Assembly: GCA_902500785.1 (NCBI GenBank)
Contig: CABVRW010000013.1
Coordinates: 1 to 64,000, forward strand
From: an uncultured Nitrospira sp.
GTDB taxonomy: Bacteria; Nitrospirota; Nitrospiria; Nitrospirales; Nitrospiraceae
Reading direction: 5' to 3'
Length of the DNA: 64,000 nucleotides
Below the pieces are notes generated by a model. It made no database searches, was not told where the DNA came from, and saw only the letters and a list, made by a program, of their open reading frames with translations. Shown here in pieces: positions 33,431 to 42,170 of this stretch (the first letter of the stretch is position 1; each line of letters begins with the position of its first letter). The position numbers and the translations under genes were made by a program.

Positions 33431-34756
33431 ATGAATGCTCCCGGACCTCGCCCCCTGCTCCCGCTCCTCATCATCGCCACGATGGTGCTCATCGCGGCTC
33501 TGCTTGCTGAGCCACGTGCCGCGCATGCCGACTCCTTCGTGCTGGTCGCCACTTACGACGGAGTCATCACGCCCGTCTCCGCCGAATACCTGCACGACGC
33601 GCTGATCTCGGCGCAAGACAGCGGGGCGGAAGCCCTGATCATCCGCCTCAATACACCGGGCGGACTGGACCCTTCGATGCGGCTCATCGTCAAGGACATC
33701 ACCGGCGCCGCGATTCCCGTGGTCGTCTATGTTTCGCCGTCCAGCGGACGCGCCGCCTCAGCCGGCGTGTTCATCACGATGGCCGCCCATGTGGCGGCCA
33801 TGGCTCCCGGCACGAACATCGGCGCAGCCCATCCGGTGGCGCTTGGTGGCGGAGAGATGGACAAGACGATGAAAGAGAAGGTCGAAAACGATTCCGTGGC
33901 CTATCTGAAATCGATTGCTTTCCAACGGGGACGGAACGTCGCATGGGCGGAAGATGCCGTGCGCAAGAGCCTGTCCGTGACGGAACGGGAAGCCCTCAAT
34001 CTCAAGATCATCGACCTGGTGGCGGACAACCTTCCGGCATTGCTGAAACAGCTGGATGGTCGTACCGTTCCGCTTCAGTCCGGTCCGACTCGGTTGCACA
34101 CCGCCGGCGCGGCAGTGAGAGAATTCCCGATGGGACTTCGCTTGGAACTGCTGAAGGCGCTCAGCGATCCCAATATCGCGTATGTGCTCATGACCCTCGG
34201 CACCATCGGAATCATTGCCGAGTTGTATAACCCCGGCGCGATTCTACCCGGCGTCGTCGGCGCCATCAGCCTGGTGCTGGCATTTTATTCCTTGCAGTCC
34301 CTGCCGGTGAATTATGCGGGCCTACTACTGTTCCTCCTCGGCATTGTTTTTCTCATCCTGGAAGCCACGGTGACGAGCTTCGGCGTACTGGCCATCGGCG
34401 GCATTATCTCCATGCTCCTCGGATCGGTCATGTTGATCAAGACCGACGCCGAATTCTTTCAAATTTCCTGGGGCGTCATCATTCCGGTCGTCGGGTTGGC
34501 CGCCATCTTTTCCTTTTTTCTGGTCGGGATGGGCGTCAGGGCCATGCGGCGTCCTGCAGCCACCGGACGAGAGGAAATGATCGGGTCAGTGGGGATCGTC
34601 ACCACAGCGCTCACGCCTCAGGGACAAGTTGCCGTGCATGGTGAGCTGTGGCAGGCCGCCAGCGACGTACCGCTTCAACCCGGCGACGCAGTTGAAGTCA
34701 TTCGCATGGACGGCTTACGCCTATTCGTCAAACCCGTGTCGAAGAAGGGGGTCTGA
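33431..34756 (+). CDS. NfeD-family membrane serine protease (ClpP class)
   Basis: A 441-aa long-form NfeD protein. Start chosen at 33431, where GGGAGG lies 9 nt upstream; the frame is open to a GTG at 33386. Signal/anchor segment at about 8-30, then a ClpP/SppA-like protease domain with [13 protein letters not shown], catalytic Ser110 in GRAASAG, and a Lys around 148-150 that would be the general base as in the Ser-Lys dyad of archaeal homologues. Several membrane segments follow (about 250-375), then a C-terminal OB-fold domain ([23 protein letters not shown]). The slipin gene follows 1 nt later, the universal NfeD partner. Probably involved in membrane protein quality control. Confidence 0.9.
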   Translation: MNAPGPRPLLPLLIIATMVLIAALLAEPRAAHADSFVLVATYDGVITPVSAEYLHDALISAQDSGAEALIIRLNTPGGLDPSMRLIVKDITGAAIPVVVYVSPSSGRAASAGVFITMAAHVAAMAPGTNIGAAHPVALGGGEMDKTMKEKVENDSVAYLKSIAFQRGRNVAWAEDAVRKSLSVTEREALNLKIIDLVADNLPALLKQLDGRTVPLQSGPTRLHTAGAAVREFPMGLRLELLKALSDPNIAYVLMTLGTIGIIAELYNPGAILPGVVGAISLVLAFYSLQSLPVNYAGLLLFLLGIVFLILEATVTSFGVLAIGGIISMLLGSVMLIKTDAEFFQISWGVIIPVVGLAAIFSFFLVGMGVRAMRRPAATGREEMIGSVGIVTTALTPQGQVAVHGELWQAASDVPLQPGDAVEVIRMDGLRLFVKPVSKKGV

Positions 34757-34757
34757 T

Positions 34758-35537
34758 ATGGGTCCGCTCGTGAGTCCTTTTGCGCTGTTGTTTTTCATAC
34801 TGGTCATCATTCTGATGGGATTCAACGTCCTCCGGGAATACGAACGGGGCGTGATTTTTCGGTGGGGACGCCTGGCCAAGGGACTCGTGGGGGGCAATGG
34901 CCCCGGCGTCGTGGTCATTATTCCCTTCATCGACAAGATGGTGCGCGTGAGCTTGCGGACCGTCACGATGGATGTGCCGCCGCAAGACGTCATCACAAAG
35001 GACAACGTCACGGTCAAGGTCAACGCGGTCATTTACTTCCGGGTCGTGGATCAGGAGCGCGCCATCATTCAGGTTGAAGACTACCTCTATGCCACCTCGA
35101 TGATGTCGCAGACGACGCTCCGCAGCGTGCTGGGGCAGAGCCAACTCGACGATCTGCTGTCGAAGCGCGAACAGATCAACGCGGATCTCCAACGCATCAT
35201 CGATCAACAGACGGAGCCGTGGGGCATCAAGGTGACCGCTGTGGAAGTAAAAAATGTGGATCTCCCTCAGGAGATGCAGCGGGCCATTGCGCGCCAGGCG
35301 GAAGCGGAGCGCGAACGGCGCGCCAAAGTCATCCATGCAGAGGGTGAATTCGAGGCCTCTCAACGCCTGGCCGATGCCGCCGATGTCATCAGCCGAAACC
35401 CGGCCGCGTTACAACTTCGATATCTTCAAACGTTGGTCGAAATTTCCGCGGAGAAAAATTCCACCACGATCTTCCCCATCCCGATCGATACGATTGCTCC
35501 CTTTTTAAAGAACTGGGGCAAACAAACGGCGCCGTAA
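34758..35537 (+). CDS. Slipin, SPFH/band-7 membrane protein
   Basis: A 259-aa stomatin-like protein; start at 34758 with AAGGGGG a few bases upstream. One N-terminal hydrophobic segment ([15 protein letters not shown]) is followed by the band-7 domain: [51 protein letters not shown]-type block, and the coiled helix [20 protein letters not shown]. Slipins form rings with NfeD proteases and the two genes are fused by a 1-nt gap here. NfeD cleaves the C terminus of slipins in archaeal models; the hydrophobic tail [13 protein letters not shown] is the likely cleavage region. Confidence 0.92.
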   Translation: MGPLVSPFALLFFILVIILMGFNVLREYERGVIFRWGRLAKGLVGGNGPGVVVIIPFIDKMVRVSLRTVTMDVPPQDVITKDNVTVKVNAVIYFRVVDQERAIIQVEDYLYATSMMSQTTLRSVLGQSQLDDLLSKREQINADLQRIIDQQTEPWGIKVTAVEVKNVDLPQEMQRAIARQAEAERERRAKVIHAEGEFEASQRLADAADVISRNPAALQLRYLQTLVEISAEKNSTTIFPIPIDTIAPFLKNWGKQTAP

Positions 35538-36059
35538 CGATCTGCGCGATCCCGCATACGGCCTTGTCATCAACCCCATCGTGGGAGCGTCTCCACCCTG
35601 CCCGTTTCCCACACGAGGCAGGGTGACTCGCACCATGGCAGAGTGGCATTTCATCAAGACACCGCTGCGCTTCGATGGGCAAGAGTTGGCACGGTTTGCG
35701 TTTCGACTTCATCACGTTCCCCTTGCAGAGAGCCGAGGCTCTCCATGCTCTGTAGGCGCAATCTCACAGGCGAACTACCTGGATACCGATAGCATGGGCC
35801 GGTCTGACTCACTAAGATGGCTAGACCCCCTATCTCTTTTGCCTTTTACCTGAGGAAGAACGTTGCCCGTCGTTGATGGTGGTAGTTCCGGCCAATTCGT
35901 CCTCCTTGCGATTGTCCCTTTCTGCATTTTTCCTTCCAAACGATCTGGAAACCAGCCGAAATCAGGCCTTTTATACGAGGGTGATACAATGCCTTCTCGA
36001 ACATCGATTTCCCAGGACCAACGTTCAACCCGAACACAATTTCCTCAAGAAAGGGCGCG
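35538..36059. other. 520-base intergenic region; stem-loop after slipin, no gene supported
   Basis: A perfect 9-bp inverted repeat (35594-35602 with 35617-35625, 14-nt loop) follows the slipin gene and may end its transcript, though no T-run follows. A frame from 35636 (MAEWHFIKTPLRF...) lacks a Shine-Dalgarno sequence and any known resemblance. AAAGGG near 36050 serves the next gene. Confidence 0.5.
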
Positions 36060-38162
36060 ATGCAGCTGAGTCTTGAGAGGAAAACCGAGATTGCCATTGC
36101 ACTCCTGTTGACGCTCCTTCTGGGCATTGGATTCGTGGCCTACCGTAACTCGACCGAGTTCATGGCCAATTCGGCGCAGATGGTCCATACCCGCGAGGTC
36201 CGTGGAAATCTTCATCGCATCCTGTCTCTGGTAGAGGAAATCGAAACCAGCCAACGAGGATATATCATCACCGGCGAGACTTCGTTCCTGGCCCCCTACT
36301 TGAAAGCCGTGGACAAAATCGAAGCGCGGTTGACGCATGTCAGCGCGCTCGTGGGCAATGAGCCGGAGTTGCGCCCACAGCTCGAAACACTCACGGGTCT
36401 CGTCCGATCTCGCGTGGCCTTCGCCGCCGAATCGATTGAGCTGCGCCGCTCCAAAGGATTCGCAGCGGCGAGAGACCTGGTTGCCTCCGGCAAAGGCACA
36501 CGAGAAATGGACCAGATCCGCACCTTGATCGTCGAGATGAGGGATGCGGAACGAATTCAACTCTTGGAACATTCCAACAAGACCAGCGCCCTTGCCCAAT
36601 CGACGATCACCGTGGCTCAGGCCGGCAGCGCCCTCGCGGTCTTCATTGCGCTCGTTATCGGCATCGCCTACCGCTGGGGACTAACCGCGCGTCGGCAGGC
36701 CGAAGAAGCGTTACAGAAAAGCCTCGCCAAACAGACCTTGGTCATGCGCGCCCTGCCGTTGGTGATCTATTCGGCCAAGGCCACCGAAGATTTCGGTGCG
36801 CTCTGGGTCAGTGACAATATGGAACAGCTCAGCGGCTTCCCCGGCAGTTTGTTTGTGAGCGAGCCCGGTCTGTGGGCCACCCGCCTGCATCCGGATGACC
36901 GCGAGCGGGTCTTGCAGGAATTCGAGAAACTGTCCGAACTCAGCGCGCTCCACGTCGAGTACAAATGGCAGGTGGCGGATGGAACCTATCGCTGGTTTCT
37001 CGACCGGGCGCTGCTCCAGACCTCCTCGGATGGATCGTCAAAGCAAGTCCTTGGCCTGTGGCTTGATATTACCGAACGAAAGGCCACGGATGAACGGCTC
37101 AGAGAGGTGAATGATCGACTCAGCGCCCTTATCCATGCCTCACCGGTCGGCATCGTGATCCTGGACTCCGAAGGTTTCTGCCGGCTCTGGAATCCGGCCG
37201 CCGAACAAATCTTCGGCTGGCGAGAGGACGAAGTCCTGGGGCGCCTCCTTCCGACCGTAGCGCCGGAACAATCGAACGAGCACCGGTTCTTGCGGGAGCG
37301 CGTGATGGAAGATAAGGCCTTCACGGACCTGGAAGTCGTTCGCTATCGGAAAGATGGGAGGCCGGTGTCCATCAGCCTCTCAACGGCTCCTCTGCGGGAT
37401 CGAAGCGGGGCCATCGAGGGGTTGATCGGTTTGATGGCCGATATCACGCAACGCAAGCTGGCCGATCTTCAACTCAGCCAATCCCGAGACCAACTGCGAG
37501 CCTTGATGACGCGCCTGCATTCCGCACGTGAAGAGGAAGGGACGAGGATCGCCCGGGAGGTCCACGATGAGTTGGGGCAAGCGATGACCAGCCTCAAGCT
37601 GGATCTGTCCTGGGTAGCCAAGCGGCTCTCCGTTCCGGAGACGGCCGATAGTCGAGGGCAGATGCTGGAGCGTATCCAAGGAACGATGCAGCAGGTCGAC
37701 GCGACGATCCACGCCGTGCGCGCGATCGCAACGGCATTACGGCCCAGCGTCCTGGACGAACTCGGCCTGACAGCTGCGCTCGAATGGCAGACACGTGATT
37801 TTGAGAAGCGGACTGGGATACGATGTACATCGTCCATGCCGTCGGTACCGCTGCCGATCGGACCGGATCAGGCCACGGCCATCTTTCGCATCTACCAGGA
37901 GATCCTCACGAACGTGGCGCGCCATGCTCAGGCCTCGCAGGTTCGCATTCATCTGGACGTCTCCGCCCACTGGCTCACCCTCGAAGTCTGCGACAATGGA
38001 CGAGGAATCCCCGAGGGAACCGTGCTCAAGAACAATTCCCTCGGACTGCTCGGCATGCGGGAGCGGGCAGCGGCATGGGGCGGTGACATTTCAGTCATTG
38101 GAGCCGAGGGAAAGGGAACCACGGTGAAGGTTCGTCTGCCCCTTTCGGAAGGAAGCGCATGA
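36060..38162 (+). CDS. CHASE3/PAS-domain sensor histidine kinase (NarX/DesK type)
   Basis: A 700-aa membrane kinase. Transmembrane segments at about 9-28 and 185-203 flank a CHASE3 sensory domain (LVEEIETSQRGYIITGE). Two PAS domains follow (about 235-345, ending WLDITERKA, and 350-465, ending MADITQRKL). The kinase core is of the HisKA_3 type (EEGTRIAREVHDELGQAMTS, phospho-His in EVHDELGQ) with HATPase motifs NVARHAQA, DNGRGIP and GLLGMRER. It is followed with a 4-nt ATGA overlap by a NarL-type regulator, its evident partner. The signal is unknown. Confidence 0.9.
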   Translation: MQLSLERKTEIAIALLLTLLLGIGFVAYRNSTEFMANSAQMVHTREVRGNLHRILSLVEEIETSQRGYIITGETSFLAPYLKAVDKIEARLTHVSALVGNEPELRPQLETLTGLVRSRVAFAAESIELRRSKGFAAARDLVASGKGTREMDQIRTLIVEMRDAERIQLLEHSNKTSALAQSTITVAQAGSALAVFIALVIGIAYRWGLTARRQAEEALQKSLAKQTLVMRALPLVIYSAKATEDFGALWVSDNMEQLSGFPGSLFVSEPGLWATRLHPDDRERVLQEFEKLSELSALHVEYKWQVADGTYRWFLDRALLQTSSDGSSKQVLGLWLDITERKATDERLREVNDRLSALIHASPVGIVILDSEGFCRLWNPAAEQIFGWREDEVLGRLLPTVAPEQSNEHRFLRERVMEDKAFTDLEVVRYRKDGRPVSISLSTAPLRDRSGAIEGLIGLMADITQRKLADLQLSQSRDQLRALMTRLHSAREEEGTRIAREVHDELGQAMTSLKLDLSWVAKRLSVPETADSRGQMLERIQGTMQQVDATIHAVRAIATALRPSVLDELGLTAALEWQTRDFEKRTGIRCTSSMPSVPLPIGPDQATAIFRIYQEILTNVARHAQASQVRIHLDVSAHWLTLEVCDNGRGIPEGTVLKNNSLGLLGMRERAAAWGGDISVIGAEGKGTTVKVRLPLSEGSA

Positions 38163-38794
38163 TACGGATTCTCATCGCTGACGATCATCCATTTGTGCGA
38201 CGCGGGGTCAAACAGGTGTTGACCGATGAATTCACGGGGTCGGTCATTGGGGAAGCCTCCACGACACCGGAACTGCTTGAACAGGCCGGAAAACACCGCT
38301 GGAATCTAATCGTACTGGACCTGACCATGCCGGGCAGGAGCGGACTGGATGCCTTGCATGAACTGAGGGCACTCTGTCCCGACACGCCGGTACTCGTCCT
38401 GAGCATGCATCCCGAGGACCAATTTGCCGTACGCGTCCTTCGAGCCGGAGCTTCGGGCTACCTGACCAAAGAGAGCATTCCCGAGGAATTGGTGCAGGCG
38501 ATTCGAAAAATCATGGCAGGCGGAAAGTATATTCGCCCTTCCGTCGCTGATCTACTCGCCACCCAACTTCAGCAAGGGGATACCGACCAGCCTCCTCACG
38601 CGAAGTTGTCCGATCGTGAATTCCAGGTCCTTGGTTTGATTGCTCACGGGAAAACCGTCACCAATATCGCAGAGGAACTCTGCTTGAGCGTAAAAAGCGT
38701 CAGTACCTATCGGGCACGCATCGTCGAGAAGCTTCACTTGAAATCAACTGCAGACCTCACCCGCTATGCCCTCGAACATCGGTTGATCGTATAA
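38159..38794 (+). CDS. NarL/LuxR-type response regulator
   Basis: A 211-aa regulator. Receiver domain with the acidic pair ADDH, phospho-acceptor Asp54 in LIVLDLTMPG, and the conserved LSMHPE and YLTKES (Lys of the switch). The C-terminal LuxR helix-turn-helix starts near 145 (KLSDREFQVLGLIAHGKTV, NIAEELCLSVKSVSTYRARI). Translationally coupled to the kinase gene. Targets are unknown; an inverted repeat just downstream (38848-38867) is a candidate operator. Confidence 0.93.
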   Translation: MIRILIADDHPFVRRGVKQVLTDEFTGSVIGEASTTPELLEQAGKHRWNLIVLDLTMPGRSGLDALHELRALCPDTPVLVLSMHPEDQFAVRVLRAGASGYLTKESIPEELVQAIRKIMAGGKYIRPSVADLLATQLQQGDTDQPPHAKLSDREFQVLGLIAHGKTVTNIAEELCLSVKSVSTYRARIVEKLHLKSTADLTRYALEHRLIV

Positions 38795-38847
38795 CCTGTC
38801 ACTGGCGTCCTTCGCTTCCCCCTTATTTCACAGCACATTGTGCCGCT

Positions 38848-38867
38848 CTGTAGGGAAGACCCTACAG
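38848..38867. promoter_or_regulatory. 20-bp inverted repeat upstream of exported protein gene
   Basis: CTGTAGGG-AAGA-CCCTACAG, perfect 8-bp arms and a 4-nt centre, between the response regulator and the exported-protein gene. It may be a binding site for the NarL-type regulator or a terminator stem of the two-component operon; no T-run follows, so I favour an operator. A second short palindrome, GCACATTGTGC, lies at 38833-38843. Confidence 0.4.
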
Positions 38868-38973
38868 GAGTACCGCGCAATATCGGGCGCGAGAATTCGA
38901 CTCTATCCGATCCTCCGCTTCTCTCATCTCCTGTCTAATCGATACAGACAACGAGACGAGAAGGGAGGCTTCC

Positions 38974-39744
38974 ATGGCGCATCAATTCGCACACGACAAA
39001 CAACAGACGGTATCTGAGGCCGGATTCCGAGCAATTCCTGCCTGTTTGGGTGTCGTACTCCTCTGGGTGATAGGTTCTCCCATGGCGCTGGCCTCTCAGA
39101 TCGACTGTCAGACAGTCGATCTGACCCGCAGCAATACGATGGAAGGAATCGCGGGTGCGAAGGAGGCATCGTTACCTGCTCTGTCCCTTACCCTGACACG
39201 CCAGCGTGACATCTTTGGCGAACTTGCACCCGCTCCAAATCTTGACGCCACGCCACTGACGCGGAGCATCCGCTACGCCCGTGGCAACAGTGAGATGACA
39301 GCCATCCAGAATGTGGAGGCCTGTGAGGATCAGTCTCCGCGCAAGAATGCTTTCGTCAATCAGGCCATGATCAAAGGGACCGGTAAAAACCTTCCACGAT
39401 ACTCCACCCAGCTCCTGAGCGTGCGGGCGCTTCCGAATGGAAGGAGACTGATGCTGAAGACACGAACGACGCTTCCCGACTTGGTCATACCCTCACGTGA
39501 AAGGACCGCCAGCATCATAGGGCCGAGTCAAGAACAGGCGAAAACGGATCAGACCACAATTCTTAACCTGGCTCACGGCCCGACCCTTGGTGGATCTCTT
39601 GCCTCATCCGAAGATCACCCGGCCTTTGCCATGGGCTCGCTCGGGACCAGCTCCCGGTTACCGGTCAACGAGTCGTTTGGTATGAACATGACGACGACGA
39701 CACAGGCCTTACATGGCGGTAACTGTGCAAACGGATGCCCGTAA
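38974..39744 (+). CDS. Exported protein of unknown function
   Basis: A 256-aa protein with a strong Shine-Dalgarno sequence (GGGAGG, 7 nt before the ATG). The N terminus looks like a long signal peptide: a polar 20-residue stretch, a hydrophobic core (CLGVVLLWVIGSPMALA) and a likely cleavage after ALA-SQ near residue 40. The mature part is Ser/Thr/Leu-rich with four cysteines (QIDCQTVD, VEACEDQ, GGNCANGC) that could form disulphides. I do not recognise the family. It follows the two-component operon and may be its target. Confidence 0.6.
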   Translation: MAHQFAHDKQQTVSEAGFRAIPACLGVVLLWVIGSPMALASQIDCQTVDLTRSNTMEGIAGAKEASLPALSLTLTRQRDIFGELAPAPNLDATPLTRSIRYARGNSEMTAIQNVEACEDQSPRKNAFVNQAMIKGTGKNLPRYSTQLLSVRALPNGRRLMLKTRTTLPDLVIPSRERTASIIGPSQEQAKTDQTTILNLAHGPTLGGSLASSEDHPAFAMGSLGTSSRLPVNESFGMNMTTTTQALHGGNCANGCP

Positions 39745-39985
39745 GGAGTCGCGCAGCCTTTCTGGTCGTCTGTCAGGGGCATGTGATGAAATTTTCACTA
39801 CCCATCCTCACGCATGGCTCGGACCATCACTATGCGTCGCGTAGGCCTATTCCCACAACAACATCGAACGCAATCCGACAACAGATGTGGTCAGGTTCCG
39901 ATAATTTCTCTCGACAGTCGGTAGTACGATTGAAGTGGTACAGACCACATTGAATTGTGCGTCTTACTGAGGAGAGGAGACTAGG

Positions 39986-40192
39986 ATGTCATGCATTCGT
40001 TGTCACGGCTTTATGATCAGGGAAACGGGAACCGATCTCTTTGGAATGCCCTCTGAAAGGTCTGCGGCCCTGCGTTGTGTGAACTGCGGCTACATCGACG
40101 ACCCGTTGTTCCGCACCAATCGTCTGAATGCCTGCAAGCACGATCCTCAAAGAAGTGCCGCTGAGGACCTCGAAACACATGGTCGACTTTAA
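39986..40192 (+). CDS. Small zinc-ribbon protein (68 aa)
   Basis: Starts MSCIRCHGFM with GAGGAGAGGAG upstream. The two pairs CIRC and CVNC, about 25 residues apart, make a plausible zinc ribbon; the segment RCVNCGYIDDP resembles small rubredoxin-like or transposon-unrelated zinc ribbons common in Nitrospira-type genomes. The rest is polar. No enzymatic function can be assigned. Stands alone, about 240 nt from its upstream neighbour. Confidence 0.7.
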   Translation: MSCIRCHGFMIRETGTDLFGMPSERSAALRCVNCGYIDDPLFRTNRLNACKHDPQRSAAEDLETHGRL

Positions 40193-40235
40193 CGCGGAAT
40201 CCAGAGCGTGCGACAGAACGGAAAACAGGAGGGCT

Positions 40236-40301
40236 ATGTGCGAGGCCGTAATTCAACTCCTCCCTCTCCTACCCCGAGGACGCCCTGCGTTCGGCAGATA
40301 G
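40236..40301 (+). CDS. Candidate 21-aa leader peptide
   Basis: An ATG at 40236 is preceded by AGGAGGG with 2-nt spacing, an unusually strong ribosome binding site for a 22-codon frame. The peptide is MCEAVIQLLPLLPRGRPAFG plus R. It ends 67 nt before the guanylyltransferase gene. It could be a small leader or upstream ORF that tunes expression of that gene, or chance. Confidence 0.25.
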   Translation: MCEAVIQLLPLLPRGRPAFGR

Positions 40302-40368
40302 AACACCCACGGTCCATGGTCACGATGCACCTGAGAACCGACTGAATCAGCAAAGGGAGATCATCGCC

Positions 40369-41346
40369 ATGCTCAACGCTAGGTCGAAACTTTGGGGAAT
40401 TGTTCTTGCGGGAGGAGAGGGGGAACGGCTGAAAGATTTCATCCGAGTACACCTTGGCTCCAATGCGCCGAAGCAGTTCTGCTCATTCCTGGGTCACCGG
40501 ACGATGGTGGAGGCCACGTTGAAACGAGCTTCGGCGGCAATTCCTCGCGAACGCCTCGTGCTGGTGAGCACTGAACATCAGCGCCAACACCTCTTCCGGT
40601 CCCTGGAAGATGCTGCGCCGGAATTGGTCTGTCTGCAACCAAGAGGATGTGATACCGCCCCTGGTATTCTACTCCCGTTGATTCATGTTCTGCATCGAGA
40701 CCCAGATGCGACGGTGGCGATCCTCCCCTCCGACCAGTTTGTCCGGCCTGGCAAGAAGCTGATGGCCATGGTCTCCGACGCGGCGGATTTTCTCACCGAC
40801 TCAGCATCGGACCATCTCATTCTGGTGGGGGCAGAGGCGTCACATCCGGAAACGGATTACGGATGGATCGAACCGGGGCCAGTCCTTGCCACCTACGGAG
40901 GGAAAACGATCCGGCGTATCACCGGCTTCGTGGAAAAGCCCACGATCGAGCGCGCGACCGGCCTGATGAGGTGCGGCGGACTGTGGAACACCATGGTTAT
41001 GATCGCCCGCGCCGCCTCTCTCTGGCGTCTCATACACGATTCTTCACCTGAGCTCGCCAGACCCTTTTCCTTGCTGCGAGGTGCCATCGGCACGGATCGG
41101 GAACAGGATGTGCTGAACGGAGTCTATCACGCGCTACCGCGTATAAATTTTTCCACTGCCGTCCTCGCACACTGTCCTGATCGGCTGCTGGTCTTGCCGA
41201 TGAGAAAGGTACTCTGGAGCGATTGGGGAAGAGGAGAGCGCATCGTCGAGACGCTGCGCCAGATCAAGGCTCCTAGCCTGTCTGCCGCTCATCACGGCGG
41301 GATGGATCGAGAACCAAGTCATGCGGCCGCCGTGCTCACCGCCTAG
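40369..41346 (+). CDS. Mannose-1-phosphate guanylyltransferase-like nucleotidyltransferase
   Basis: A 325-aa sugar-phosphate nucleotidyltransferase. The GT-A nucleotide-binding loop reads GIVLAGGEGERLKDF, followed by PKQFCSFLGHRTMVE, TAPGILLPLIHV, ILPSDQFV (metal-binding Asp), ETDYGWIEPG, GFVEKPT and LWNTMVMIAR, all in the order of ManC/Mpg-type GDP-mannose pyrophosphorylases. The phosphomannose isomerase domain of bifunctional ManC is absent, so this is the short form. Product GDP-mannose would feed polysaccharide or glycan synthesis, but no glycosyltransferases are near. GGGAG precedes the ATG. Confidence 0.8.
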   Translation: MLNARSKLWGIVLAGGEGERLKDFIRVHLGSNAPKQFCSFLGHRTMVEATLKRASAAIPRERLVLVSTEHQRQHLFRSLEDAAPELVCLQPRGCDTAPGILLPLIHVLHRDPDATVAILPSDQFVRPGKKLMAMVSDAADFLTDSASDHLILVGAEASHPETDYGWIEPGPVLATYGGKTIRRITGFVEKPTIERATGLMRCGGLWNTMVMIARAASLWRLIHDSSPELARPFSLLRGAIGTDREQDVLNGVYHALPRINFSTAVLAHCPDRLLVLPMRKVLWSDWGRGERIVETLRQIKAPSLSAAHHGGMDREPSHAAAVLTA

Positions 41347-41357
41347 AGGAGTCCATC

Positions 41358-41738
41358 ATGGAAGATTACGAGAATCCGATCCTGCTGGTGAAGGACTATC
41401 ACCAGGACAGCGACATCCTTGCCTGGACCCTCAAAGAGGCCGGCTATCAGGTCCACACCGCTCACAATACGAGGGAAGCATTGAACGCGGTGACGCAACG
41501 ACGCTTCGAGTTGGCCGTCATCGATTATCATCTGCCCTGGTCTAATGGTTTGGAACTGATGACGATCAGCCACATTATCTGGCAAAGGACCCCGATCGTG
41601 CTCCTTTCCCTGAATCGTCCTGAGATGTGTAGTCTGGCGGCGCAGCACGGATCCTGCTTCTGGCTTCACAAGCCGTTCGACCCGGCTCGTCTCCTCCTGA
41701 CGGTTCACGCAGCTACTCATCCCTCAGTCGCAGCGTGA
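41358..41738 (+). CDS. Stand-alone receiver-domain protein
   Basis: A 126-aa single receiver domain. The phospho-acceptor is Asp in AVIDYHLPWSNG, the switch Thr/Ser region is IVLLSLN and the conserved Lys lies in HKPFDP. The N-terminal acidic pocket reads LLVKDYHQD, where the first of the usual two acidic residues is replaced by Lys, so metal binding may be weakened. It follows the nucleotidyltransferase by 11 nt, probably one operon. No output domain; likely acts by protein contact. Confidence 0.8.
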   Translation: MEDYENPILLVKDYHQDSDILAWTLKEAGYQVHTAHNTREALNAVTQRRFELAVIDYHLPWSNGLELMTISHIIWQRTPIVLLSLNRPEMCSLAAQHGSCFWLHKPFDPARLLLTVHAATHPSVAA

Positions 41739-42170
41739 GTTCCTTCCCGACCACGCCATCGGAAAGCCGGTGGACCGTGGTATGCGGACCGAATCGTGCA
41801 CATTTCTCGTCCCCCCGAGGCTTTGACGCTCTAGAAATGCCGATTCCTGCACTTCCTCGCTGCATGACTCCCGCTGCCCTCACAATGGTGGTACAGAGGA
41901 CCTGACGTGAGAGACGGGTGCCTGATCTCTCCACCGCTCGCCGTGAGTTCTTCAGCACAGGCGACCTCACCGCGATCGAAGCCTCCCCACCGCCTTCGGC
42001 ACCTGTGTGATCACGTAGGTCTTGCCTCGTCGCGCCCAATGTGACATAAGCGCCGTGAACCGCCTTTGTCATTCGCGCTCAGAGCGGCGCTTCACGAGAT
42101 ATGAACGACGAACGATACGATCACATGAATTGATTCCGCTTGGCATGACGAGCGGACTGGGGGGCACTCC
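41739..42170. other. 430-base intergenic region with possible promoter for the CHAT-hydrolase gene
   Basis: No gene is convincing; a minus-strand frame (41713-42072) has no recognisable features. A possible extended -10 promoter on the plus strand reads TTGCCT (42022-42027), 17 nt, then TGA-CATAAG (42042-42050), with a leader of about 115 nt before the next ATG. Confidence 0.35.

Noticed and set aside
35636-35853. Possible small protein (MAEWHFIKTPLRF...)
   Set aside because: No ribosome binding site and its second half reads like non-coding sequence; I could not support it.
41713-42072. 119-codon minus-strand frame before the CHAT-hydrolase gene
   Set aside because: No recognised motif, poor start context and overlap with the receiver gene end.
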